Shown: positions 1-5,106 of the stretch, in pieces
How the letters are laid out: every line of letters begins with the position of its first letter
How positions within the stretch are numbered: position 1 is the first letter of the stretch
Assembly: GCA_027717925.1 (NCBI GenBank)
Contig: JALLON010000202.1
Coordinates: 1 to 5,106, forward strand
From: Acidobacteria bacterium AH-259-G07
Lineage (GTDB): Bacteria > Acidobacteriota > UBA6911 > RPQK01 > JADFOI01
Direction: 5' to 3'
DNA: 5,106 nt
Position numbers and translations under genes: made by a program
The notes under the pieces: generated by a model
What the model was told of the DNA's origin: nothing
Database searches by the model: none
Seen by the model: the letters and a program-made list of their open reading frames with translations, nothing else

Positions 1-224
1 ATCGATCGTCTCCCGTAGAACAGCTCAGTTGCGAAAACTTTCCCAGCCCGTTGCGAACTGCTGAGGCGCACGACTCAGAGATCATTCCATCCGGGAACTG
101 CCTTGGCAAATTCATCCTGAAACGCGGGGCGCCTTTGATTGAGGATCTTGACCTTACACGCATATGACTCCCATTCGCTTGGCCGGCCCACACAGCGAAC
201 ACCGTTGCCACCGTCGTCCTTTGC
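1..224. other. Intergenic region, no confident gene
   Basis: This stretch precedes the promoter of the first gene. No ORF here resembles a known family. The only open frame of note is the small minus-strand ORF at 75-263, which is listed separately with low confidence. No hairpin followed by a T-run, no tRNA-like fold and no repeat array was seen. Whatever gene lies to the left of the window does not visibly extend into it on the plus strand. Confidence 0.5.
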
Positions 225-263
225 TTGACACGCCTGGCCTCGAAGGTTCATAGTAGCTGTCAC
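75..263 (-). CDS. Doubtful small ORF, 62 codons, unknown
   Basis: A minus-strand open frame starts at a GTG (261-263) and ends at TGA (75-77). An in-frame stop lies directly upstream of the GTG, so it cannot extend further. The predicted product has three Cys residues, a Gly/Asp-rich first half and a Lys/Arg-rich centre, and ends in AVPGWNDL. It shows no signal peptide or membrane segment, and I recognise no family. Third positions lean to G/C, so it could be the tail of a decayed gene, but no ribosome binding site is evident and its 5' end overlaps the likely promoter of the divergent oxidoreductase gene. It may be a chance ORF. Confidence 0.2.
   Translation of the reverse strand: MTATMNLRGQACQAKDDGGNGVRCVGRPSEWESYACKVKILNQRRPAFQDEFAKAVPGWNDL
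225..254 (+). promoter_or_regulatory. Putative sigma70-like promoter for the oxidoreductase operon
   Basis: A perfect TTGACA (225-230) is followed after 18 bp by CATAGT (249-254), which matches TATAAT at four of six positions including the key second A and last T. Transcription would begin near 261, leaving a leader of about 34 nt that contains the ribosome binding site at 276-284. The placement fits well, but PVC promoter consensus sequences are not well established, so this is an inference from the general bacterial pattern. Confidence 0.4.
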
Positions 264-275
264 TTAACTCAATCC

Positions 276-284
276 AAGAAAGGA
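276..284 (+). promoter_or_regulatory. Ribosome binding site of the Gfo/Idh/MocA gene
   Basis: AAGAAAGGA is a purine-rich Shine-Dalgarno-like run. It ends 10 nt before the ATG at 295 and 13 nt before the second ATG at 298. The spacing favours 295 slightly; the choice changes the protein by one Met only. Confidence 0.55.
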
Positions 285-819
285 TCCGCTTGCCATGATG
301 AAGATCGATCGCCGAAAGTTTATGGACCGTTCCGCCAAGGTGGGCTTTGGCCTGGCTGCGAGCCTGTCGCCGCTCGCTGCCGCCAAGCCCAAGGGGCCGA
401 TCTCTCCGAACAATAAGATCGTGCTGGGGATCGTCGGCATTCGGGGCCGGGGTACCTCCCTGGCCAAGGGTTTTGCCGTCCGGCCTGATTGTGAGGTCGC
501 CTACCTAGCCGATGTTGATGCGTCGCTGTTCGCAGATCGCGTCCACGCGGTGGAAAAGGTGCAGGGGAAGGCCCCCAAAGCCGTCCAGGATTTCCGGCGT
601 GTCCTCGACGACAAGTCGGTGGACGCTATCGCGGTGGCCACGCCCGACCATTGGCATGCCCTGGCGACCATTTGGGGTTGCCAGGCCGGTAAGGATGTCC
701 TTGTCGAGAAGCCGGTCAGCCACACTCCGTGGGAGGGTCGCCAAATGGTTAAGGCTGCCCGCAAGTATAAGCGGGTGGTCCAGGTGGGCACTCAGAGCCG
801 CAGTGCGGAATACATGATG

Positions 820-829
820 AAAGGCAAAA
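820..829 (+). other. Frameshift site in the Gfo/Idh/MocA gene
   Basis: The reading frame changes here from that of the ATG at 295 to that of the downstream half. Dropping one A from AAA (820-822) gives Met-Met-Lys-Ala-Lys-Glu-Tyr, and dropping one from AAAA (826-829) gives Met-Met-Lys-Gly-Lys-Glu-Tyr. Both then continue into LDSGKLGKVHMVRVYNQ, the expected family sequence. The two positions cannot be told apart by eye. All upstream and downstream family motifs are otherwise intact, so this looks like the only lesion. Confidence 0.85.
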
Positions 830-865
830 GAGTACCTCGACAGTGGCAAGCTCGGCAAGGTCCAC

Positions 866-1660
866 ATGGTTCGCGTGTACAATCAAAGGCACTGGCCGAA
901 CGCTCAGGTAGTGCTCGACAGCCGGCCCCCGAACACCTTGGACTGGGACATGTGGCAAGGCGCGGCGCCCTACGCGAACTACAACACCAACTTTCATAAG
1001 CGCTGGAACCACTTTTGGCGGTTCTCGGGCGGCGACATCATCAACGATGGCATCCATCAGATGGACCTGGCTCGCTGGTTGATCGGCAAGGATTATCCGA
1101 AGTCGGTCTACTCAATAGGGGGCCGCTTTGCCGAGCCGGGTGTATTTGAGACGCCCGACACGCAAGCTGTGGTCTATGAGTACGATGACATGGTGATGAC
1201 ATTCGAGCTGACGCTCTACACGCCCTACATACTCAAGACCCCTATGAGCATCCGCCAAAGCGATACCTTCCCTCACTGGCCGCAAAACTCCACGTGCATC
1301 GAACTGTACGGCAGCCGAGGGCTGATGGTTGTCGGCAGACACGGCGGTGGCTGGCAGGTCTTTGCCCAACCGCAGGACCAGAAGCCGGTCGTCGTGGCCC
1401 AACGCTTCGGCCGATTCCCCGACCCGGAGCACAAGCAGAACTTCGTTGACTGTATCCGCAGCCGGGGGCGACCCAACGCCGACATCGAAGAGGGCCACCG
1501 CAGTACACTGCTGTGCCAGTTTGGTAACATCAGCTATCGCCTCAGCGGGCAAAAGCTTATCGTCGATCCCAAGACCGAAAGCTTCATTGGCAACACCCAA
1601 GCCAATGCCCTGCTCAAGCGAGAATATCGCTCACCTTGGGTCGTGCCCGACAAGGTGTAG
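866..1660 (+). CDS. C-terminal substrate domain of the frameshifted oxidoreductase
   Basis: This open frame of 264 residues is the second half of the gene that starts at 295, readable on its own from an ATG at 866. It holds the alpha/beta substrate-binding and dimerisation domain of Gfo/Idh/MocA proteins, with the family signature GGDIINDGIHQMDLARWL and a late PDPEHKQNFVDCIRSR segment typical of exported members. It lacks the NAD-binding Rossmann domain and the Lys of the EKP motif, so alone it should not be catalytic. An AAGG at about 857-860 could act as a weak ribosome binding site, but a separate functional product seems unlikely. The stop is TAG at 1658-1660. Confidence 0.7.
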   Translation: MVRVYNQRHWPNAQVVLDSRPPNTLDWDMWQGAAPYANYNTNFHKRWNHFWRFSGGDIINDGIHQMDLARWLIGKDYPKSVYSIGGRFAEPGVFETPDTQAVVYEYDDMVMTFELTLYTPYILKTPMSIRQSDTFPHWPQNSTCIELYGSRGLMVVGRHGGGWQVFAQPQDQKPVVVAQRFGRFPDPEHKQNFVDCIRSRGRPNADIEEGHRSTLLCQFGNISYRLSGQKLIVDPKTESFIGNTQANALLKREYRSPWVVPDKV

Positions 1661-1671
1661 TGGGAGAAGTC

Positions 1672-1682
1672 AGGACAAAGGA
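1672..1682 (+). promoter_or_regulatory. Ribosome binding site of the sialidase-like gene
   Basis: AGGA (1672-1675) sits 10 nt before the ATG at 1686, with a second AAAGGA (1677-1682) only 3 nt before it. The first has the better spacing. This site, together with the TAT signal that begins at 1686, decides the start against the far upstream in-frame ATG at 1329, which lies inside the oxidoreductase gene. Confidence 0.55.
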
Positions 1683-1685
1683 ATC

Positions 1686-2708
1686 ATGTCTAATCAGATT
1701 TTGCGTAGAGAATTCCTCCAAAAGAGTGCCGCATTGGCTGTGGGAAGCCTTGCCAACGGCAGCTTGCCCGCACTCAGCGAAACGAGTCGGCCCAAACCCG
1801 AGATCGTCTCGGTGAGAAAGATCTGGGACCAGGCCCCGCACAATGCTTTCACAGACCTGATCCGTTTCCGGCAGCAGTGGTATAGCACTTTCCGCGAGGC
1901 GGACGTGCACGGCGCAGGCGAAGACGGGAAGGTGCAGGTGCTGGTCTCCGCTGACGGCGAAGAGTGGAAGTCAGTGGCGCTCTTGGCCGAGGACGGAATC
2001 GACTTGCGTGACCCAAAGCTCTCCATCACGCCCGATGGTCGTCTGATGCTCCTTGCCGGAGGGTCAGTCTACGAGCGCGGCACATACCGGACGCGCCAGC
2101 CGCGCGTTGCCTTTTCCTCGGACGGTGGCAAGTGGTCGGCAACCCAACGTATCCTCGGCGATGGGCACTGGCTGTGGCGGGTGACCTGGCATGAGGGGCG
2201 AGCATACGGTGTTTCCAAGCTTGGTGAGGGAAATAATCCACGCAGGGGCTTTCTCTATCGCAGCACCGATGGCCTCCATTACGAACTGATCACCGAGCTC
2301 CATGTCCCCGGCGTGAGTGAAACCACCCTAAGGTTCCTCGAGGGCGGTGAAATGATGGCTCTGGTGCGACACGAGGAAGGCAACAAGCATGGATGGATCG
2401 GGACGAGCCAGCCACCCTACACGAGGTGGACTTGGCACGAAACGGAGTACCGGCTCGGGGGACCGAACTTTATTCAGATTCCTGACGGAACCCTTTGGGC
2501 TTCCTCGCGCCGGTATCATCCCGACGGAAACTCTACGGTGTTGGCCGAGATGGGCCGCGAACTCTACAAGCCAGTCCTGACCCTGCCCAGCGGTGGCGAC
2601 ACCAGCTACCCGGGACTCGTCTGGCACGACGAACTGCTCTGGATGAGCTACTACTCCAGCCATGAAGCCAAGACAAGTATCTACCTCGCCAAGATCCGCC
2701 ATTCTTGA
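1686..2708 (+). CDS. TAT-exported sialidase/BNR-like beta-propeller protein
   Basis: The 340-residue product begins with a TAT signal (LRREFLQ at 6-12, then an Ala/Leu-rich stretch at 14-30), so it should be exported folded. The rest reads as a single beta-propeller of the sialidase/BNR superfamily. Asp-box-like turns are visible: SADGEEW (88-94), SSDGGKW (144-150) and STDG (193-196), each at the end of a putative blade; the first lacks the usual glycine. An early FRQQWYSTFREAD (61-73) and late GDTSYPGLVWHDELLWMSYY (304-323) resemble the Arg- and Tyr-containing active-site segments of GH33 sialidases. I cannot confirm a full Arg triad or nucleophile pair, so enzyme activity and substrate are inferred only. 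It follows the oxidoreductase gene by 25 bp on the same strand, consistent with one operon, and converges with the hydrolase remnant whose stop lies 19 bp away. It has no lesion. It could also be a non-catalytic glycan-binding propeller. Confidence 0.75.
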   Translation: MSNQILRREFLQKSAALAVGSLANGSLPALSETSRPKPEIVSVRKIWDQAPHNAFTDLIRFRQQWYSTFREADVHGAGEDGKVQVLVSADGEEWKSVALLAEDGIDLRDPKLSITPDGRLMLLAGGSVYERGTYRTRQPRVAFSSDGGKWSATQRILGDGHWLWRVTWHEGRAYGVSKLGEGNNPRRGFLYRSTDGLHYELITELHVPGVSETTLRFLEGGEMMALVRHEEGNKHGWIGTSQPPYTRWTWHETEYRLGGPNFIQIPDGTLWASSRRYHPDGNSTVLAEMGRELYKPVLTLPSGGDTSYPGLVWHDELLWMSYYSSHEAKTSIYLAKIRHS

Positions 2709-2727
2709 GTGTATAGCGCGGTGACGC

Positions 2728-3027
2728 CTAATGCTTGCCCATGAAGGCCAGCATGTGCCGAGCTGTCTGGTCGTCGGGTTGGTTGATGCTCTTCCACACC
2801 GTGCTGTGGTTGCGGTTGGGAATTTCCACGGCTCGAACCGCCGTGTACCCGGCGGCGAAGAGTTTGTCTTTCAGGCCCTCGTTGTGCTGTTTCCTCCAGT
2901 CCTCGTCGCCGTCCGCATAGATCAAAAGTATGGGTGGCTTGCCGGCTCCAATATATGGCGTCACAGACGGGCACCCATGATTTTCGAAGACGGCTCGGTG
3001 TTCGATAGTTAGATCATTTCTGACAAA
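2728..3027 (-). pseudogene. C-terminal remnant of an alpha/beta-hydrolase (esterase type)
   Basis: This minus-strand frame runs between a stop at 3028-3030 and its own TAG at 2728-2730, about 99 codons, with no ATG; the first usable start is GTG at 2962-2964 (78 residues). The sequence GKPPILLIYADGDEDWRKQ, then VEIPNRNHSTVW and INQPDDQTARHMLAF, is the usual C-terminus of BD-FAE/carboxylesterase-like hydrolases. The ADGDEDW segment holds the catalytic acid region and NRNH the catalytic His. Full-length relatives are commonly near 270-320 residues and carry HGG and GxSxG motifs in the missing N-terminal part, so the nucleophile Ser is absent. Residues upstream of the GTG (HRAVFENHGCPSV) still look loosely family-like, so decay or deletion probably begins near 3000-3030. 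An active product is not expected. Confidence 0.75.
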
Positions 3028-3046
3028 CTAGGTCTTGGCGCTTTGC

Positions 3047-3054
3047 AGGTGGGG
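3047..3054 (+). promoter_or_regulatory. Possible ribosome binding site for a TTG start at 3058
   Basis: AGGTGGGG precedes the TTG at 3058. The AGG (3047-3049) has a spacing of 8 nt, while the GGGG lies only 3 nt away. It is the best purine-rich run near any start candidate of the third gene, but a GTG at 3049 overlaps it and would be an alternative start, so the support is modest. Confidence 0.3.
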
Positions 3055-3057
3055 ACT

Positions 3058-5106
3058 TTGAATTTCGTTAGAATATTCGTTCTTATTTACACACTGTCAA
3101 TTGGACCAAGCCTGTGTTTTGACCAGCGATCAGGAGCCCACCTCAGACCAAACAAAGTCACTCATCGATCTTCTCCCTCGTACCCAGCCAATTGAACCTG
3201 AGGATGCCTTGAAAACGTTTCAGATCGAGGAGGGGTTTCATCTGGAACTGGTCGCCTCCGAGCCGGAGGTCACCGACCCGGCTGCCATTGCCTTCGACGA
3301 AAACGGACGGATGTATGTCGCTGAATTGCGAGACTATCCGTACTATCCTCCAGAGGGACAACTTCCTTCCGGTCGCGTGCGACTACTCGAGGACAGCAAC
3401 AGTGACGGCAGGTACGAGAAAAGCTGGATCTTCTGTGACCACGTCCAGTCTCCCAGCGGTATCGCTCCTTGGAAAGGAGGGGTGTTCGTGGCCGCACCCC
3501 CGCAAATTCTATATCTCAAAGACACAGACGGCGACAATGTCGCAGACATCCGCCGCGTTGTCTTCACCGGTTTCGGCACCGAAAGAATTGAAAACACCAT
3601 GAACAACCTTGAATGGGGACTAGACCATCTGATTTATGGTGCCAGTTCCAGTAATGCCGGTGAAGTTCGGCCTGCCAGCGAACTTCGGGCCGAGGCGATC
3701 CCGCTTCGCAGTCGTGATTTCCGCTTTGATCCAGTCAGCGGCCAATTCGAGCTGCAGGCTGGAACCGGTGACTTCGGTAATGGCTTCGACGATTGGGGTA
3801 ACCGGTTTGTCTGCAACGCCGGTACGGTCATCATGCATGCAGTTCTGCCAAACCGTTATCTGGCTCGAAATCCTTACCTGGTCGCCCCTCGAGGGCTCAA
3901 GAATCTCTTGAAGAGCGAAGGTCGTGGACGGGTTTACCCGATCAGTGCGCCGGAGCCCTGGCGGACGGTGCGGCAGACGTTTTGGGATCGGTGGGTGAAC
4001 ACCACACACCACATGCGAGCCTCCCGGTTTCCGTCGTCCGAGCTGGCACCACAGGGATTCGTTACCGGGGCGGCCGGGGTGAAGATCTATCGCGGATTGG
4101 CGTACCCTCAGCCGTACCGGGGCAACGCATTCACCGGTGAGGTGGCGGGTAACCTGGTGATTCGCACGGTTTTGCACCCGGACGGTGCGAGCTTCCGTGC
4201 TGAGCGCGCCAGTACCGAAAAGGAGTTTCTTGCTTCAACGGACAATTGGTTCCGGCCGGTCAACTTCGCCAACGCAGCCGACGGCTGCTTGTATGTGCTG
4301 GACATGTACCGCGAGACCATTGAAGACCCCACGGCCATTCCTGAGGACATCCTCCAGCACCTCGATGTGTACAGCGGACAGGATCGAGGCAGAATCTATC
4401 GGATCGTTCCAGATGGATTTCGTCTTCCAGAGCCGCCTCGCTTGGGCAAGGCCACTACCGCGCAGCTGACGGCTATTCTTGAACACCCGGATGCTTGGTG
4501 GCGCGAGACTGCCCACCGGCTTCTCTTCGAGCGGCAGGACAAGTCGGCTGTAAAGGCACTGAAGCGTCTGTCTCGTACCTCGGACGTTCCCCAGGCCCGG
4601 CTGCATGCCCTGTGGTCGTTGGAAGGGCTTGGGGAGTTGGATGAAGCCACCCTGTTGCTGGCCTTGAAAGATGCGCATCCGGCAATACGCGAGCACGCTG
4701 TGCGTTTGGCGGAAGGACGCTTGAAAACTTCGGTAAATCTTTGCGAGAGAGTGCTGGCGCTGGCTGAGGATCCCGATCCACGGGTTCGCTTCCAGACGGC
4801 GTTTAGCCTTTCAGTTGTGGATCAACAGAAAGCCGTCGACGCCCTCTGGCAGATTACTCGTCGCGACGCAGCAGATGAGTGGAGCCGGACCGCGATTCTT
4901 TGCGCCGTGCCCACCCGGGCTGCCACCCTATTGAAGACCCTGATTGCTGATCCGCAGTTTTTTAACCAGTTGGGGGCGGCTGTTTTACTGAGGGAATTGG
5001 CGGCATTGGTGGGCGCGCGTAACGATCTGCGCGAAGTATCGAGCTTGCTGGCAGCAACCCTGGATCAGGCCTTGAGCGAAGATCCGCAGCTGCGGAGAGA
5101 CATCAT
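3058..5106 (+). CDS. PVC-type dehydrogenase-like propeller/HEAT protein, 3' partial
   Basis: This is a TIGR02604-like ('Piru_Ver_Nterm') protein, related by fold to soluble glucose/sorbosone dehydrogenases; its true substrate is unknown. The body is open from 3062 to the window end, with no ATG at the N-terminus. A TTG at 3058 in the adjoining frame encodes a signal-peptide-like start (LNFVRIFVLIYTLSIGPSLC); dropping one T at 3117-3120 fuses it to the body and gives 682 visible residues. In this numbering the propeller spans about 50-460. It has GRMYVAELRDYPY, two Asp-rich loops that could bind calcium (112-120 and 155-163), STDNWFRPVNF, DMYRE (415-419) and DRGRIYRI (442-449), all family hallmarks. 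From about 480 the sequence becomes helical HEAT-type repeats (for example HPAIREHAVRLAEGRL and DPDPRVRFQTAFSL). Full-length relatives often end in a CxxCH cytochrome c domain, which would lie beyond the window. Frame-preserving alternatives are TTG at 3101 or 3119, but these give no signal peptide. Confidence 0.85.
3117..3120 (+). other. Probable frameshift site joining signal peptide to protein body
   Basis: TTTT sits between the frame carrying the hydrophobic leader (from TTG at 3058) and the frame carrying the dehydrogenase-like body. With three Ts the reading is Ser-Leu-Cys-Leu-Thr-Ser-Asp-Gln-Glu-Pro and continues into the body. The change must lie between the body-frame TGA (3059-3061) and the leader-frame TGA (3193-3195); the homopolymer is the natural candidate but is not proven. 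Confidence 0.5.

Larger units (their letters stand above)
295..1660 (+). pseudogene. TAT-exported Gfo/Idh/MocA oxidoreductase, frameshifted
   Basis: This is a predicted NAD(P)-dependent oxidoreductase of the Gfo/Idh/MocA family, usually acting on sugars or cyclitols. Removing one A within 820-829 gives a 454-residue protein, a normal length for the exported PVC/Bacteroidetes type. A TAT signal opens it (DRRKFM at 5-10, hydrophobic stretch at about 15-30), so the product should be folded before export. The Rossmann fold starts at about 41 with the glycine-rich loop GIVGIRGRG (45-53). Further family motifs are PDHWHA (117-122), VEKP (137-140, with the family's catalytic Lys) and GGDIINDGIHQMD (245-257) in the substrate domain, with His254 and Asp257. 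As it stands, the first frame ends at a stop at 997-999 and the second half is readable from an internal ATG at 866. It may be a real pseudogene or carry a sequencing indel. The substrate is unknown. It probably shares an operon with the sialidase-like gene 25 bp downstream. Confidence 0.9.

Noticed and set aside
1112..1600. 162-codon minus-strand ORF
   Set aside because: It lies antisense to the well-supported C-terminal half of the oxidoreductase and has no recognisable motif; it is a shadow of GC-rich coding sequence.
1329..1685. Upstream in-frame extension of the sialidase-like gene
   Set aside because: The extension overlaps the oxidoreductase coding sequence in another frame and gives Ser/Arg-rich nonsense. 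The ATG at 1686 has a ribosome binding site and starts a TAT signal.
2731..2754. ATGCT...AGCAT inverted repeat after the sialidase-like gene
   Set aside because: The stem is only five base pairs, no T-run follows, and it lies within the hydrolase remnant; not a convincing terminator.
2681..2974. 97-codon minus-strand ORF over the hydrolase remnant
   Set aside because: It is a different frame from the one carrying the hydrolase motifs and overlaps the 3' end of the sialidase-like gene.
3071..3078. GAATATTC palindrome
   Set aside because: An isolated 8-bp palindrome in an AT-rich stretch is expected by chance, and no second copy is present nearby.
3117..3120. Programmed +1 frameshifting at TTTT
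   Set aside because: The TTT-decoding tRNA would have to re-pair on TTG and the next codon GAC is not rare. A simple indel explains the data better.
3163..3181. Similarity to the first 17 bases of the window (ATCGATC.TCTCCC.GTA)
   Set aside because: It is a short imperfect match needing a mismatch and a gap, with one copy inside a coding frame; probably chance.
3620..4177. 185-codon minus-strand ORF
   Set aside because: It is antisense to the PVC propeller gene, whose frame is continuous and full of family motifs. The antisense product is low-complexity in appearance and unrecognised.
4235..4696. 153-codon minus-strand ORF
   Set aside because: It is antisense to the propeller/HEAT coding region with no motif of its own.

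Overview
The window looks like chromosomal DNA (or a metagenomic contig) from the PVC superphylum, most likely a planctomycete or verrucomicrobium. The main evidence is the gene at the right end. It belongs to the PVC-type 'membrane-bound dehydrogenase' propeller/HEAT family (TIGR02604-like), which is strongly concentrated in Planctomycetes and Verrucomicrobia. Upstream of it are two genes with twin-arginine (TAT) signals, a Gfo/Idh/MocA oxidoreductase and a sialidase-like beta-propeller. TAT-exported Gfo/Idh/MocA proteins are typical of the same groups. Coding regions are moderately GC-rich.

Layout: 1-294 is mostly non-coding, with a plausible sigma70-like promoter (225-254), a ribosome binding site (276-284) and a doubtful small minus-strand ORF (75-263). 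295-1660 is a Gfo/Idh/MocA oxidoreductase broken by a single-base insertion in an A-rich stretch at 820-829; removing one A restores a 454-residue protein. 1686-2708 is a complete 340-residue TAT-exported sialidase/BNR-like propeller protein, 25 bp downstream and probably in the same operon. 2728-3027 on the minus strand is the C-terminal remnant of an alpha/beta-hydrolase (BD-FAE/esterase type). It keeps an acid-containing motif and the catalytic His region but lacks the nucleophile half. 3058-5106 is the PVC-type propeller/HEAT protein, which runs off the right edge. It has no ATG at its N-terminus; a signal peptide is encoded in the neighbouring frame and joins the body if one T of a TTTT run (3117-3120) is dropped.

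How the genes may work together: all the plus-strand products appear to be exported. A sugar-type oxidoreductase, a glycan-type propeller and a dehydrogenase-like propeller would fit periplasmic breakdown of a carbohydrate, but the substrate cannot be read from the sequence. No RNA gene, CRISPR array, insertion sequence or phage feature was seen. I do not see a clearly new biological system. The points most worth checking are the two matching one-base homopolymer frameshifts, the truncated esterase beside the third gene's start, and the poorly characterised sialidase-like protein.
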